From assembly GCF_019443445.1 (NCBI RefSeq), contig NZ_CP080378.1, forward strand, positions 496,001 through 560,000: a DNA stretch of 64,000 nt, written 5' to 3'. The stretch is from Massilia sp. PAMC28688 (GTDB lineage Bacteria > Pseudomonadota > Gammaproteobacteria > Burkholderiales > Burkholderiaceae_D). Made by a program: the position numbers and the translations under genes. Each line of letters starts with the position of its first letter. The first letter of the stretch is position 1. Of the stretch, positions 10,076-20,657 are shown piece after piece. The notes beneath the pieces were generated by a model. It had not been told where the DNA came from. It ran no database searches and saw only the letters and a list, made by a program, of their open reading frames with translations.

Positions 10076-11182
10076 TTATGACAGGGCCTTTTTCAGTGCA
10101 GCGATGAAGATTGCGTTTTCCTGCGGCAGGCCGATGGAAATGCGCAGCCACTGGGGCAGGCCATAATTGCCGACCGGCCGCACAATCACGCCTTGCTTGA
10201 GCAGCGCGAGGTTCACGCGCGCACCGGCACCATCGTCATCGCCCACTTTCACGAGCACGAAATTACCGAAGGACGGCACGTATTCCAGACCCAGTTCATC
10301 GAACGCTTCCACAAACTGCGCATAGCCTGCGGCGTTGTTCCTGGCGCCCTGCTCCAGGAACGGCTTGTCGTTGAGCGCCGCAATGGCAGCAGCCTGCGCC
10401 AGCGAATTGACGTTGAAAGGCTGGCGAATGCGGTTCATGAGGTCCGTGATGGCCGGCTGCGCGATGGCGAAACCGACCCGCAGCCCGGCCAGGCCATACG
10501 CCTTGGAGAACGTGCGCGACACCAGCAAGTTAGGGTACTTGCGGGCCCACTGTGCCGATTCAAACTGCTGTTCCGGCGCCAGGAACTCGTTGTAGGCTTC
10601 GTCCAGCACCACCACAACGTGCGCCGGCACCTTGGCCAGGAAGGCTTCGATGCGGGCAGCTTCGATGAAGGTGCCGGTCGGGTTATTCGGGTTGGCGATG
10701 AATACCAGGCGCGTATCTTCTTCAATCGCCGCGGCCATGGCGTCGAGGTCATGGCCGTAATCCCTGGCCGGCACCACGATGGCGCGCGCACCCACGCCCT
10801 GGGTTGCCAGTGCGTAGACCGCGAACGAGTACTGCGAGTACACCACCGACTGCCCTTTTTGCACAAACGCGTGGGCGGCGATTTCCAGGATGTCGTTGGA
10901 GCCATTGCCCAGCGTGATCCAGTCAGCCGGCACGTCGTAGCGCTTGGACAGCGCCGCTTTCAGGTCAAAGCCGTTCGCATCCGGATAGCGACCCAGTTCC
11001 GCTACGGCAGCAGCCATGGCCTGCTTGCTCGATTCGGGCACACCGAACGGGTTCTCGTTCGAGGCCAGCTTGACGATGCTGGCTTCATCAAGCCCGAACT
11101 CGCGCGCGACTTCCGCAATGGGTTTGCCCGCCTGGTAAGGAGCGATGGCACGAACGTACTCTGGACCGAATTGCTGTGACAT
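10076..11182 (-). CDS. hisC: Histidinol-phosphate / aromatic aminotransferase
   Basis: 368 residues, class I/II PLP aminotransferase. Conserved features: NENPFG near residue 42, NPNNPTGT, DEAYNEF and the PLP-lysine region SRTFSKAYGLAGLRVGF. HisC works in histidine synthesis, but its place between pheA and tyrA suggests that this copy (often called hisC2) mainly transaminates aromatic keto acids. That assignment is inferred from context. A second hisC would be expected in the histidine operon elsewhere. Confidence 0.92.
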   Translation of the reverse strand: MSQQFGPEYVRAIAPYQAGKPIAEVAREFGLDEASIVKLASNENPFGVPESSKQAMAAAVAELGRYPDANGFDLKAALSKRYDVPADWITLGNGSNDILEIAAHAFVQKGQSVVYSQYSFAVYALATQGVGARAIVVPARDYGHDLDAMAAAIEEDTRLVFIANPNNPTGTFIEAARIEAFLAKVPAHVVVVLDEAYNEFLAPEQQFESAQWARKYPNLLVSRTFSKAYGLAGLRVGFAIAQPAITDLMNRIRQPFNVNSLAQAAAIAALNDKPFLEQGARNNAAGYAQFVEAFDELGLEYVPSFGNFVLVKVGDDDGAGARVNLALLKQGVIVRPVGNYGLPQWLRISIGLPQENAIFIAALKKALS

Positions 11183-11205
11183 GAAAAATATCTCTGAAAA
11201 GTAGT

Positions 11206-12279
11206 TTAAGTGAGACTGAGCGGGTAAGAGCCCAGCACCTTGAAAAATGCAGCGTTATCCTTGAGTTCTTCGAGCGCCTTGGCCACGGAGGGATGCTGCA
11301 CGTGGCCTTCGATGTCGACGTAAAAATAGTATTCCCAGGTGCCGATGCGCGCCGGGCGCGACTCGAAGCGCGTCATCGATACGCCATGCACCGCCAGGGG
11401 CGCCAGCAGGTTGTACACCGCGCCGGCCTTGTTGGGAACCGCCAGCACCAGCGAGGTCTGGTCGGCGCCCGAAGGGTTGGTGTGCAGGTGGCCAATGACG
11501 GCAAAGCGCGTGCGGTTGTGCGGGTCATCCTGGATGTGCGCCTTGACCACGCCCAGCTTGTACTGTTCGCCCGCCATTTCGCTGGCAATCGCGGCCATGG
11601 TCGGGTCCTGGCTGGCCATCACGGCAGCTTCCGCATTGGAGGCGACCGCGCGCCGTTCGATGTTTGGATAATTCTGGTTGAGCCACACCTGGCACTGCGC
11701 CAGCGCCTGCGAGTGCGCGGCCACCACCGTCACGCCATCCATGCTGCCGGTGCTCGTCATGAGGCTGTGATGGACGGGAATCGAAATTTCGCCACTGATA
11801 ATGGTGGTCGTGCCGAGCATGAGGTCAAGCGTGCGGTTGATGGCACCCTCGGACGAATTTTCGACCGGGACCACGCCGAAGTCGGCGGTGCCGGCTTCGG
11901 TGGCGCGGAAGACTTCATCAATCGAAATGCAGGGCAGGCCCTCGACGGCACTGCCGAACTGCTGGTACACGGCCTGCTCGCTGAAGGTGCCGGCCGGCCC
12001 CAGGTAGGCCACCGTGACGCGCTTTTCCAGCGAGCGGCAGGCCGACATGATCTCACGGAAGATGGTCTGCACTTCCGCGCCCTTGAGCGGGCCGGGATTG
12101 CGCTCGGCCACGCCGCGCAGCACCTGCGCCTCGCGCTCGGGACGGAACACGGGCGCGTTGGTTTCGGCCTTGACGTGGCCGACCTGCTGCGCCAGTTCGG
12201 CACGGCGGCTCAGGAGTTGAAGGATTTGGGCGTCGATCGCGTCGATCTGTTCGCGCAAGGGGGTCAGTTTGTCTGTCAT
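11206..12279 (-). CDS. pheA: Bifunctional chorismate mutase / prephenate dehydratase (P-protein)
   Basis: 357 residues from ATG at 12279; a TTG six bases upstream is less likely. Three domains: AroQ chorismate mutase (LREQIDAIDAQILQLLSRRA, residues about 6-90), prephenate dehydratase beginning VTVAYLGPAGTFSEQA, and a C-terminal ACT domain with the ESRP phenylalanine-binding motif (TRFESRPARIGTWEY). It makes phenylpyruvate and is normally inhibited by phenylalanine through the ACT domain. It lies between serC and hisC. Confidence 0.96.
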   Translation of the reverse strand: MTDKLTPLREQIDAIDAQILQLLSRRAELAQQVGHVKAETNAPVFRPEREAQVLRGVAERNPGPLKGAEVQTIFREIMSACRSLEKRVTVAYLGPAGTFSEQAVYQQFGSAVEGLPCISIDEVFRATEAGTADFGVVPVENSSEGAINRTLDLMLGTTTIISGEISIPVHHSLMTSTGSMDGVTVVAAHSQALAQCQVWLNQNYPNIERRAVASNAEAAVMASQDPTMAAIASEMAGEQYKLGVVKAHIQDDPHNRTRFAVIGHLHTNPSGADQTSLVLAVPNKAGAVYNLLAPLAVHGVSMTRFESRPARIGTWEYYFYVDIEGHVQHPSVAKALEELKDNAAFFKVLGSYPLSLT

Positions 12280-12316
12280 GGTCAATGCGGTTGGGCGGTC
12301 TCGGGCGCCGGCGGCG

Positions 12317-13411
12317 CTACTTTCTGCGGCCGGCGAACTCGTTCAAATAATCGACCAGGGCCTGTACACCCTCGATCGGCATCGCGTTGTAGATCGATGC
12401 ACGCATACCGCCGACGGACTTGTGGCCCTTCAGTTGCAGCAGGCCGCGCTCTTTTGCGCCGGCCAAAAATTTGTCATTCAGTGTTTCGTCACGCAGGAAA
12501 AACGGCACGTTCATGCGCGAGCGGCAGTCCTTGGCCACCCGGTTCTGGTAAAAATCGTCAGCATCAAGTGCAGCGTACAGCAGTTCGGCCTTGGCGATGT
12601 TGCGCCGTTCGGCTGCTGCCACGCCACCCTGGCGCAGCAGGTGTGCAAACACCAGGCCGGCGATATAGATGCTATACGTCGGCGGCGTGTTGTACATGCT
12701 GTCGTTGTCGGCCACCAGCTTCCAGTCGAAGGCGGACGGACAGATGGGCAGCGCGCTGCCGATCAGGTCCTCGCGCACAATCACCAGGGTCAGCCCGGCA
12801 GGTCCGATGTTCTTCTGGGCGCCGGCGAAAATGACGCCGTATTTTGACACGTCCACTTCCCGCGACAGGATATGCGACGACATGTCTGCCACCAGTGGCG
12901 TGTCACCCTGCACGGTCGGCACGAAATTGAATTCGACGCCGTCGATGGTCTCGTTGGTGCAGATGTGGACATAGGCCGCGTCGCGCGTGAGCTTCCAGTA
13001 TTCCTGCGGCGGCACGGATGAAAAGTGTCCGGGCTCGGAGGTCGCGGCCACGTTTACTTCTGCGTAGCGGCGCGCTTCCTTGATTGATTTGCCGGACCAG
13101 GTGCCGGTGTGAATAAAGTCGATCGTGGCCGGCTGCGTCGCACGTCCCACCAGGTTCATGGGCACGATGGCATTTTCACCCAGCCCGCCACCCTGCAGAA
13201 ACAGGACCTGGTAGTTGGCGGGGACGTTGAGCAGCGCGCGCAGGTCGCGCACGGCGGCCTGGTAGATTGAGATAAATTCCGGCCCGCGGTGACTCATCTC
13301 CATGACCGACATGCCGCTGCCATGCCAGTCCAGCATTTCGGCAGCTGCCTGCGTGAGCACTTCCTTGGGCAGCACGGCCGGGCCGGCGGAGAAGTTATAA
13401 ATCGGGGTCAC
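12317..13411 (-). CDS. serC: Phosphoserine aminotransferase
   Basis: 364 residues, PLP enzyme of serine and pyridoxal phosphate synthesis. It begins [16 protein letters not shown] and carries the PLP-lysine motif [16 protein letters not shown]. The start is GTG at 13411 and overlaps the stop of the DUF2059 gene as GTGA, with AAGGATG just upstream acting as ribosome binding site. It is followed by pheA after 37 nt. Confidence 0.96.
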   Translation of the reverse strand: MTPIYNFSAGPAVLPKEVLTQAAAEMLDWHGSGMSVMEMSHRGPEFISIYQAAVRDLRALLNVPANYQVLFLQGGGLGENAIVPMNLVGRATQPATIDFIHTGTWSGKSIKEARRYAEVNVAATSEPGHFSSVPPQEYWKLTRDAAYVHICTNETIDGVEFNFVPTVQGDTPLVADMSSHILSREVDVSKYGVIFAGAQKNIGPAGLTLVIVREDLIGSALPICPSAFDWKLVADNDSMYNTPPTYSIYIAGLVFAHLLRQGGVAAAERRNIAKAELLYAALDADDFYQNRVAKDCRSRMNVPFFLRDETLNDKFLAGAKERGLLQLKGHKSVGGMRASIYNAMPIEGVQALVDYLNEFAGRRK

Positions 13412-13998
13412 TTGGCATCCTTGCGTGGGGGTTGTTCAGGCGCTGCGTTCTTCATCATTTCTTCGACCAGTGTGTCAATGCGGCGCAAAATGTACTGGCG
13501 ACCATAGGCGAGCGATTCGTTATGGATGCGGGTCGACATGCCGAGCAGCTTCTGGCCGGTCGGAGTGCGGTAGAAGGTGGCGATCTGCACCAGTTCTTCC
13601 ACGCTGAAGGTGCGCGCGTAGATGCGCGCAGTTTCCTTGCTGATGTCCTCACTGGTCTGCGGGTCGGTGAACACGCCCTCCAGCGCCTCGACCGCCTCCG
13701 GCATCATTTTCTGCAGCGCGGCCGTGGCCTTGGTGCGGGCAGCGGCATCGAGCTGCGCATTGTCCTGCACCTTTCGGGCCACGATCTTGTGCAGCATGTC
13801 TTCGGCACCGCTGGCAGCGGCCTTCATGTCGGCGGCCAGCGCGAATTTGAAACGCATCGCTTCCAGCAGGTCGCGCGCGGCGGCCACTTTCATGGGGTCC
13901 AGCGTTTCGGGAGCGGCAGGCGTCGCTGGCGCAGACAGGACCGGCACCTGGGCGCCAAACATGGCAACAGCGAAGAATGCGAGGAACAGACGTTTCAT
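13408..13998 (-). CDS. DUF2059 domain secreted protein
   Basis: 196 residues from ATG 13998, chosen because it begins a signal peptide ([24 protein letters not shown]); a TTG at 14022 would add eight residues that fit no export signal. The C-terminal part ([22 protein letters not shown]) is the DUF2059 signature of helical periplasmic proteins of unknown function. The stop overlaps the serC start, so it is the first gene of the serC-pheA-hisC-tyrA-aroA run. Confidence 0.85.
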   Translation of the reverse strand: MKRLFLAFFAVAMFGAQVPVLSAPATPAAPETLDPMKVAAARDLLEAMRFKFALAADMKAAASGAEDMLHKIVARKVQDNAQLDAAARTKATAALQKMMPEAVEALEGVFTDPQTSEDISKETARIYARTFSVEELVQIATFYRTPTGQKLLGMSTRIHNESLAYGRQYILRRIDTLVEEMMKNAAPEQPPRKDAK

Positions 13999-14371
13999 GT
14001 GCGGCGAAGGAAAGCGAGGCAACTACAGCCACTGACCGTGTTATTTTCGCATGAATCGCAGATTTGGTTGTCGACTGACATGAATGTTTGCTGCTGTCGC
14101 CTTCCCCGGATTACACTGGTGACAAATCAACAATGAGGCAGCCTCCTCGCTCCCGCGACAATTCCACTAGCGCAATTCAAGCGCAGCAGCAAATGGTGGC
14201 AGCTGTAGGTGCCTTGACCCGGCACGAATGCCTGGCCAAGCCAAGGCTTACCGGCTGCTCTCGCGATGGTGCTACATGGCTGATATTTCTGCCCGCGCAT
14301 TCCTGATCTGATACGAAAAAAACCGGCGCCGTTGAAGGAAGCCGGTTTTTTTAAAGGTCCACCAAAGCTGA
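13999..14371. other. Intergenic region gyrA - DUF2059
   Basis: Contains the gyrA terminator at 14316-14352. The remaining 315 bp must hold the promoter for the DUF2059-serC operon. I saw no gene, strong sigma70 match or repeat in it. Confidence 0.6.
14316..14352 (-). terminator. Rho-independent terminator of gyrA
   Basis: Stem AAAAAACCGGC / GCCGGTTTTTT around a 13-base loop with T-runs on both strands, 20 nt beyond the gyrA stop. Confidence 0.88.
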
Positions 14372-16987
14372 TTACTCCGGCGGCGTTTCCAGGTCCACGT
14401 CTTCCAGATCCGTCTCCACGATGCGCTGCAAGCCTGACAGCTTGGTGCCGTCTTCCACCGCAATCAGCGTCACGCCCTGCGTGGCACGTCCCATCTCGCG
14501 GATCTCGGCCACGCGGGTGCGAATCAGCACGCCGCCGGTCGTGATCAGCATGATCTCGTCCTTCGGCTCCACCAGCGTGGCGGCCACTACCCTGCCGTTG
14601 CGCTCACTGGTCTGGATCGCGATCATGCCCTTGGTGCCGCGGCCATGGCGGGTGTACTCGGTGATCGGGGTACGCTTGCCGAAGCCGTTCTCGGTTGCCG
14701 TGAGCACGGACTGCTGCTCGTTCTCGGCCACCAAGAGGGCGATGACGTTCTGCCCTTCTTCCAGGTTCATGCCGCGCACACCGCGCGCCGTGCGGCCCAT
14801 CGGACGGACATCGTTTTCGTCAAAGCGCACCGCCTTGCCGGAGTCGGAGAACAGCATCACATCATGCTCGCCATCGGTCAGCGCGGCGCCGATCAGGAAG
14901 TCGCCATCATCGAGGTCCACCGCGATGATGCCGGCCTTGCGCGGATTGCTGAAGTCCTTCAGCGGCGTCTTCTTGACGGTACCAAGGCTGGTGGCCATGA
15001 ACACGTAATGGTCTTCCGGGAACACGCGGTTTTCGCCCGACAGCGGCAGCACCACGGTAATCTTTTCGTTGTCCTGCAGCGGGAACATGTTCACGATCGG
15101 CTTGCCGCGCGAATTGCGCGAGCCCTGCGGCACTTCCCACACCTTGAGCCAGTACATGCGGCCGCGGTTGGAGAAGCACAGGATGTAGTCGTGCGTGTTG
15201 GCGATGAAGAGCTGGTCGATCCAGTCTTCTTCCTTGGTCGCCATGGCTTGCTTGCCGCGTCCACCGCGCTTTTGCGCGCGGTATTCCGAGATCGGCTGCG
15301 ACTTCATGTAGCCGGTGTGCGACAGCGTCACGACCATGTCCTGCGGCGTGATCAGGTCTTCCGTTTCCAGGTCGGTCGCATTGTGCTCGATGGTCGAGCG
15401 GCGCACGTCCTTGGCACCTACGCCGTAGTCGTTGACGATGACGGTCAGTTCGTCGGTGATGATGGTGGTCACGCGCTGCGGCTTGGCCAGAATGTCGAGC
15501 AGGTCGGCGATGTGCGCCATCACCTCCTTGTACTCGTTGACGATCTTGTCCTGCTCAAGACCGGTCAGGCGCTGCAGGCGCATTTGCAAAATCTCTTGCG
15601 CCTGGTCGTCCGACAGCTTGTACAGGCCATCGCTCTGCATGCCGTAGTGCTTCGGCAGGTGCTCGGGACGGAACGCTTCGATGCCGCCCGCTTCGCTCTC
15701 GCCGGTACGCAGCAGCATTTCGCGCACCAGGGACGAGTCCCACGCACGCGCCATCAGCTCGGTCTTGGCAATCGGTGGCGATGGCGCCGCCTTGATGATG
15801 GCGATGAAGTCGTCGATGTTCGCCAGCGCCACTGCCAGGCCTTCGAGCATGTGGCCGCGTTCGCGCGCCTTGCGCAGTTCGAACACGGTGCGCCGTGTCA
15901 CCACTTCGCGGCGGTGCGACAGGAAGCACTGCAGCATCTGCTTGAGGTTCAGCAGCTTTGGCTGGCCGTTGACCAGCGCCACCATGTTCATGCCGAAGGT
16001 GTCTTGCAGCTGGGTCTGCTTGTACAGGTTGTTCAGCACCACTTCCGGCACTTCGCCGCGCTTGAGCTCGATGACCACGCGCATGCCGGACTTGTCGGAC
16101 TCGTCGCGGATGTCGGAAATGCCTTCGAGCTTCTTGTCACGCACGTTTTCAGCGATGCGCTCCAGCAGCGACTTCTTGTTGACCTGGTAAGGCAGCTCGT
16201 CAACGATGATGGCAATGCGCCCGCCATCCTTGCCGTACTCTTCAAAGTGGGTCTTGGCGCGCATGACCACGCGGCCGCGGCCGGTGCGGTAGCCGTCGCG
16301 CACGCCGGACACGCCGTAGATGATGCCGGCGGTCGGGAAGTCCGGCGCAGGAATGATCTCGATCAGCTCATCGATGGTGCATTCCGGATTACGCAGCACG
16401 TGCAGCGCGCCGTTGATCACTTCGGTCAGATTGTGCGGCGGAATGTTGGTTGCCATACCCACTGCGATACCGGACGAGCCGTTGATCAGCAGGTTGGGGA
16501 TGCGGGTCGGCAGTACCGTCGGTTCTTTTTCCTTGCCGTCGTAGTTAGGCTGGAAGTCGACCGTGTCCTTGTCGATATCGGCCAGCACTTCGCTGGCGAT
16601 CTTGTCCAGGCGGCACTCGGTGTAACGCATGGCCGCCGCGCTGTCGCCGTCGATGGAACCGAAGTTGCCCTGGCCGTCGACCAGCGTGTAACGCAGCGAG
16701 AAATCCTGCGCCATGCGCACCAGCGTGTCGTAAATCGAGGCGTCGCCGTGCGGGTGATACTTACCCATGGTGTCGCCAACCACGCGCGCGCACTTGACGT
16801 ACGGACGGTTGTGGACGTAGTTACTCTCGTGCATGGAGAACAGGACGCGGCGGTGTACCGGCTTCAAGCCGTCCCGCACGTCCGGCAAGGCGCGACCCAC
16901 GATCACGCTCATGGCGTAATCGAGGTAGCTCTTGCGCATCTCTTCTTCGAGGGAAATGGGAATTGTTTCTTTTGCGAATTGATCCAT
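14372..16987 (-). CDS. gyrA: DNA gyrase subunit A
   Basis: 871 residues. Breaks and rejoins DNA during negative supercoiling. The catalytic tyrosine is Y122 in [10 protein letters not shown]; the GyrA box is QKRGGRG; six C-terminal beta-pinwheel blades follow. The quinolone-determining region reads [13 protein letters not shown], so residue 83 is Ala (codon at 16739-16741) and D87 is kept (E. coli numbering coincides). The acidic C-terminal tail ([14 protein letters not shown]) is typical. It has its own terminator. Confidence 0.98.
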   Translation of the reverse strand: MDQFAKETIPISLEEEMRKSYLDYAMSVIVGRALPDVRDGLKPVHRRVLFSMHESNYVHNRPYVKCARVVGDTMGKYHPHGDASIYDTLVRMAQDFSLRYTLVDGQGNFGSIDGDSAAAMRYTECRLDKIASEVLADIDKDTVDFQPNYDGKEKEPTVLPTRIPNLLINGSSGIAVGMATNIPPHNLTEVINGALHVLRNPECTIDELIEIIPAPDFPTAGIIYGVSGVRDGYRTGRGRVVMRAKTHFEEYGKDGGRIAIIVDELPYQVNKKSLLERIAENVRDKKLEGISDIRDESDKSGMRVVIELKRGEVPEVVLNNLYKQTQLQDTFGMNMVALVNGQPKLLNLKQMLQCFLSHRREVVTRRTVFELRKARERGHMLEGLAVALANIDDFIAIIKAAPSPPIAKTELMARAWDSSLVREMLLRTGESEAGGIEAFRPEHLPKHYGMQSDGLYKLSDDQAQEILQMRLQRLTGLEQDKIVNEYKEVMAHIADLLDILAKPQRVTTIITDELTVIVNDYGVGAKDVRRSTIEHNATDLETEDLITPQDMVVTLSHTGYMKSQPISEYRAQKRGGRGKQAMATKEEDWIDQLFIANTHDYILCFSNRGRMYWLKVWEVPQGSRNSRGKPIVNMFPLQDNEKITVVLPLSGENRVFPEDHYVFMATSLGTVKKTPLKDFSNPRKAGIIAVDLDDGDFLIGAALTDGEHDVMLFSDSGKAVRFDENDVRPMGRTARGVRGMNLEEGQNVIALLVAENEQQSVLTATENGFGKRTPITEYTRHGRGTKGMIAIQTSERNGRVVAATLVEPKDEIMLITTGGVLIRTRVAEIREMGRATQGVTLIAVEDGTKLSGLQRIVETDLEDVDLETPPE

Positions 16988-17442
16988 TGGCGGGTCGACT
17001 GATCTCAGGCTGAAGTTATATTAGCTGTACGCAAATGCTGCATGTGGCCTGCGCTTGGGGCGCGCACTACTTGCGCAGTACGCCGATCGCGGCACGCCGA
17101 CGATCAACACAATCGTAGGATTTTAGCATGCGCCGTATGGCTACAGGCCATTTCCTCGATTAAGGCGCGGCAGTGCGCGAAAGCACTGCGGGGGCATCCG
17201 GCCCAAGCCCTGTTCAAGATCACGTTGCACGAAAACAACATTACGAATAACATTCTGCATGGATTGAATAGCGCGGTCGTGCTATTTCGTCCGCTGTGGC
17301 AAAATGGCCGAGATGTTAATTGCCTGTTTCGCAAGCAGAAAGAGGCCGTGCCGCAGCATGCTGTTACTATTAAATTCATAAGCCCGCTGGCCGCTACGGC
17401 CAGCCGCAGATTCAGCTGCGGATACTTCCCGAAAGGAAAATA
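16988..17442. other. Divergent intergenic region gyrA / ompA
   Basis: 455 bp between two highly expressed divergent genes. The minus strand has an AT-rich TAATATAAC about 25 nt before gyrA as a candidate -10 element. The ompA side ends in two small hairpins and a good ribosome binding site (GAAAGGAAAATA before ATG). The open frame crossing it (17042-17443) ends inside the ompA start and has no recognisable product. Confidence 0.6.
17387..17421 (+). promoter_or_regulatory. Paired hairpins in the ompA 5' leader
   Basis: Two adjacent inverted repeats: CTGGCCG-CTA-CGGCCAG (17387-17403) and CCGCAG-ATTCAG-CTGCGG (17404-17421), 21 nt before the start codon. Stem-loops in ompA leaders are known to stabilise the mRNA in E. 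coli; the same role here is inference. Confidence 0.5.
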
Positions 17443-18150
17443 ATGAAAAAAGTTTTAGGATTCATGTTCGCAGCGAGCGTTGTCGCAAGCAGCGCCTTCG
17501 CCCAGAGCTCGCCGCCGTTCGCGCCGCTGACCACCGATATCATGGCACCGAAGCCAAACAGCGCTTACGTGCAGGATGCGCGCGGCGTGATCGCCCGCAA
17601 TGCGTTCGGCCTGTGCTGGCGCACCGGCTACTGGACCCCGGCCGATGCCGTGCCAGGTTGCGACCTGCCGGTCTGCGTCGAGCCGGCCAAGCTGGAAAAT
17701 GGCAAGTGCGTCACGCCACCTGAGCCTGTGGTGCCGGTCGCCCCGCCCGTGACCCCTACCCCGGTTGCCCCGGTTGTCGTCGCCCCTACCCCATCGTCGG
17801 AAAAGGTCAGCTTCTCGGCCGACGCGCTGTTTGACTTTGACAAGGCTGTGCTCAAGCCTGAAGGCAAGTCCAAGCTGGACGACCTGGTATCGAAACTGCA
17901 GGACGTCAACCTGGAAGTGATCATTGCCGTCGGCCACACCGATTCGATCGGTACCGATGCATACAATGAAAAACTGGCAATGCGCCGCTCGGGCGCGGTC
18001 AAGGCTTACCTGCAGGCCAAGGGCATCGAAGCGAGCCGCATCTACACCGAAGGCAAGGGCGAGAAGCAGCCGGTTGCCGACAACAAGACCGCCGCCGGCC
18101 GCGCGCAAAACCGTCGCGTGGAAATCGAAGTAGTCGGTACCCGCAAGTAA
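17443..18150 (+). CDS. ompA: OmpA family outer-membrane protein (peptidoglycan-binding)
   Basis: 235 residues: signal peptide ending SSAFAQ, a short N-terminal segment with conserved Cys and Trp ([20 protein letters not shown]), a Pro/Val-rich linker (residues about 98-118) and a C-terminal OmpA/MotB domain with the peptidoglycan-binding motif [20 protein letters not shown]. It lacks an eight-stranded barrel and is therefore the short betaproteobacterial form that anchors the envelope. The gyrA-ompA-ubiG-gph order is conserved in Burkholderiales. Confidence 0.93.
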   Translation: MKKVLGFMFAASVVASSAFAQSSPPFAPLTTDIMAPKPNSAYVQDARGVIARNAFGLCWRTGYWTPADAVPGCDLPVCVEPAKLENGKCVTPPEPVVPVAPPVTPTPVAPVVVAPTPSSEKVSFSADALFDFDKAVLKPEGKSKLDDLVSKLQDVNLEVIIAVGHTDSIGTDAYNEKLAMRRSGAVKAYLQAKGIEASRIYTEGKGEKQPVADNKTAAGRAQNRRVEIEVVGTRK

Positions 18151-18180
18151 TATTTCGCTGTTCCGCAAGGTTCAGCCAGG

Positions 18181-18207
18181 AAACCCCGCTGCGGCGGGGT
18201 TTTTTTA
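18181..18207 (+). terminator. Rho-independent terminator of ompA
   Basis: Stem AACCCCGC / GCGGGGTT with a short loop and a seven-base T-run, 30 nt after the ompA stop. Confidence 0.9.
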
Positions 18208-18253
18208 TGCTCGCGTCCGTCACGTCGGCAAATTTCCCGTTATTATTCCGCGT

Positions 18254-18949
18254 ATGAATGCCGACCCTCTAGAAATACAGAAATTCAGCGAGCTGGCCCA
18301 CCGCTGGTGGGACCCCACGTCCGAGTTTGGCCCCCTGCACGATATCAATCCCCTGCGCCTGGAGTGGATCAATGCGCGCGCCCCGCTGGCGGGCAAGAAG
18401 GTCATCGATATTGGCTGCGGCGGCGGCATCCTGACCGAGTCGATGGCCAAAAAGGGCGCCGATGCGACCGGTATCGACCTGTCCGAAAAAGCCCTCAAGG
18501 TGGCCGACCTGCACAGCCTGGAAGCGGAGGTGCAGGTGCGTTACCAATGCATCTCGGCCGAGGACATGGCGGCTGCAGAACCTGGCCAGTATGATGTGGT
18601 CACCTGCATGGAAATGCTCGAGCATGTTCCTGACCCGGCGTCCATCGTCCGGGCGGCGGCCACGCTGGTCAAGCCGGGCGGGCATGTGTTTTTCTCGACC
18701 ATCAACCGCAATCCCAAGGCGTACCTGCTGGCCGTGGTCGGCGCCGAGTATGTGCTGCGCATGCTGCCGCGGGGGACGCACGATTATGCCAAGTTCCTGA
18801 CACCGGCCGAGCTGTCGCAGTTTATCCGCGCCGCCGGCCTGCAGCTTGATGCGATCAAGGGCATGACGTACAACCCGCTGACCAAAATTTATGCGCTCAA
18901 CCAGGACACCGATGTGAATTACATGGTGGCCTGCAGCCGTCCGTCATAA
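18254..18949 (+). CDS. ubiG: Ubiquinone biosynthesis O-methyltransferase
   Basis: 231 residues. SAM-dependent methylation of two hydroxyls in ubiquinone synthesis. Begins with the family block [12 protein letters not shown], then SAM motif [17 protein letters not shown] near residue 55, and the [10 protein letters not shown] segment. Length matches E. coli UbiG (240). Between ompA and gph. Confidence 0.96.
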   Translation: MNADPLEIQKFSELAHRWWDPTSEFGPLHDINPLRLEWINARAPLAGKKVIDIGCGGGILTESMAKKGADATGIDLSEKALKVADLHSLEAEVQVRYQCISAEDMAAAEPGQYDVVTCMEMLEHVPDPASIVRAAATLVKPGGHVFFSTINRNPKAYLLAVVGAEYVLRMLPRGTHDYAKFLTPAELSQFIRAAGLQLDAIKGMTYNPLTKIYALNQDTDVNYMVACSRPS

Positions 18950-18982
18950 GCGCTCTGCGCGCCACTCACTTCTTTTCCTATC

Positions 18983-19690
18983 ATGACTACTTCCGCCAAT
19001 GTGGCGCGTCCGCGCGCAGTGCTGTTTGATCTCGATGGCACCCTGGCCGATACAGCGCCGGATCTGGCGGCGGCGGTCAACCGCATGCGCACCGAGCGCG
19101 GGCTGGCCGCCACGCCGTACGAGGTCCTGCGCCCCACGGCGTCGGCCGGGGCGCGCGGCATGATCGGGGCGGCGTTCGGCAAGCTGCCCGCCGATCCCGA
19201 ATACGAGGCACTGCGCCTGGAGTGGTTCGATAACTACCAGGCCGCCATGTCGGTCCACAGCACGCTCTTTGGCGGCGTGATCGAACTGCTCGACGGCCTG
19301 ACCCGCGCCGGCGTGGTATGGGGCATCGTGACCAACAAGCCGGCCCGCTTTACCGATCCTTTGCTGCCGCAAATCGGCTTGCAGCACGCGGCCTGCATCA
19401 TTTCGGGCGACACCACCGCCCATGCGAAGCCGCATCCGGAACCGCTGCTGGAAGCGGCGCGCCGGATCGGCATTGCACCGCAAGATTGCTGGTATGCGGG
19501 CGACGATCTGCGTGATATCGAAGCCGGGCGCGCCGCCGGCATGCCCACCATCGCCTGCGGCTGGGGCTACTGCGGCGCGATTGAGCCGGTCAAATGGAAT
19601 GCGGACTTCCTGGTCGATACGCCGGTCGATCTGCTGGAGCTGGTGCTGGCCACGCTGGCCTCGCCCACGAGGACTGTGCTGACGGCGTAG
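18983..19690 (+). CDS. gph: Phosphoglycolate phosphatase (HAD family)
   Basis: 235 residues. HAD motif I is VLFDLDGTLADTAPDL (nucleophile D17, D19), motif II the GIVTNKP threonine, and motif IV WYAGDDLRDIEAGRAAG. It removes phosphate from 2-phosphoglycolate and possibly other small sugar phosphates. It lies 33 nt after ubiG, an arrangement seen widely in this order, and converges with the minus-strand gene that ends at 19715 with no clear terminator between them. Confidence 0.93.
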   Translation: MTTSANVARPRAVLFDLDGTLADTAPDLAAAVNRMRTERGLAATPYEVLRPTASAGARGMIGAAFGKLPADPEYEALRLEWFDNYQAAMSVHSTLFGGVIELLDGLTRAGVVWGIVTNKPARFTDPLLPQIGLQHAACIISGDTTAHAKPHPEPLLEAARRIGIAPQDCWYAGDDLRDIEAGRAAGMPTIACGWGYCGAIEPVKWNADFLVDTPVDLLELVLATLASPTRTVLTA

Positions 19691-19714
19691 TGCGCGGGCC
19701 CTTCCCCTCTTCCA

Positions 19715-20170
19715 TCACAGCGAGTGGTCGCTGATCCGCTGCAGTTGCCAGCAGCCCGCGGTGCGGCGGAACAGATACTCCACCTGGTGGTCGGTATCTG
19801 GTCTTGACAGCACGACGGTGGCCACATCCCGCCCCCGCACATTCACGCTTCGTTCCAGCTTTTGCTTCCCGCGCTCTGCCTGTGACAGCATGGCAAAGTA
19901 CGCCGGCGCCGCCCGCTCCACGCTGCGCGTGATGGTCCTGGGCTCTGGCTCCCCATGGTCGAGCACGCGGGCGTAATCAAGCGGCGACTGCGAATAGACT
20001 GTCTGCAGCATGGCACTATGGGAAAACGCGCTAATGAACGTCGAAAAATCGTTTGAAGGACACGACGCAGCCGCTCCCGTCGCAGCAAGGGCGCTTGCAG
20101 GCGGGTGCAGGCCGCAGGCCGCGCCCAATACCAGGCCGGCAATCAGGGAGCGAGGCAAGGTGGCGATCAC
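19715..20170 (-). CDS. Hypothetical secreted protein
   Basis: 151 residues from GTG at 20170, five bases after the stop of the upstream gene; this start gives a signal peptide (MIATLPRSLIAGLVLGAACG, ending near ALAA). The mature part ends QVEYLFRRTAGCWQLQRISDHSL, resembling small periplasmic proteins that fold as a cone of strands (a DUF4019/SnoaL-like look), but I cannot name a family. No ATG is available for this start. Probably co-transcribed with 20176-20559. Confidence 0.7.
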   Translation of the reverse strand: MIATLPRSLIAGLVLGAACGLHPPASALAATGAAASCPSNDFSTFISAFSHSAMLQTVYSQSPLDYARVLDHGEPEPRTITRSVERAAPAYFAMLSQAERGKQKLERSVNVRGRDVATVVLSRPDTDHQVEYLFRRTAGCWQLQRISDHSL

Positions 20171-20175
20171 TGTGG

Positions 20176-20559
20176 TCAGCTGCCGCGATAAATGAGTTTT
20201 CCAGTGGCGGTGCGCACCACGTCGTTGTGAAACACGACAATCAGCCGGATTTCCTCTACCACGCCAAACCATGCCGATATCCGGCTCATGGGCCGGCGCG
20301 CCAGTACTTCGCGCGGCTGGTCGTCTTCCTTGCCCACTTCATAGTACAGCTCAAATCCCTGCTCTTTCAGCGCCCGTTCCACCGACCGCTGGCGCGCACC
20401 GGGAGGAATATGCTTCTGGACGATTGTTCCCAGGTCGAGCTGGGCTGCCGTGCTGGTCGCGCGCAAGGCCGCCGCTTCCCTGGCGATATCGTCCGGCGCC
20501 CACGGCGCGGCCCATATCAGCAGTGACGCTGCGATCAAGGCGGCGAACAGTTTGGTCAT
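20176..20559 (-). CDS. Hypothetical secreted protein
   Basis: 127 residues from ATG 20559, which begins a signal peptide (MTKLFAALIAASLLIWAAPW). The mature chain has no motif I recognise; the segment RQRSVERALKEQGFELYYEV looks like a helix then strand, followed by EEIRLIVVFHNDVVRTATGK. It is upstream of and nearly contiguous with another secreted unknown, suggesting a two-gene unit acting in the periplasm. Confidence 0.72.
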   Translation of the reverse strand: MTKLFAALIAASLLIWAAPWAPDDIAREAAALRATSTAAQLDLGTIVQKHIPPGARQRSVERALKEQGFELYYEVGKEDDQPREVLARRPMSRISAWFGVVEEIRLIVVFHNDVVRTATGKLIYRGS

Positions 20560-20657
20560 AGAGGCATGCGCTGGAGGCGCTCGGTCAGGTCGCAAGCATC
20601 ATATCAGGCAAAATTTGCCGAAATATATCACTTTGTCACAGCAGCGGCGACTGGCGC

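Noticed and set aside
14645..17002. 785-codon open frame on the plus strand
   Set aside because: Antisense to gyrA, His/Arg/Val-rich shadow composition.
17042..17443. 133-codon frame before ompA
   Set aside because: No ribosome binding site or domain, crosses the ompA leader and stops at its start codon.
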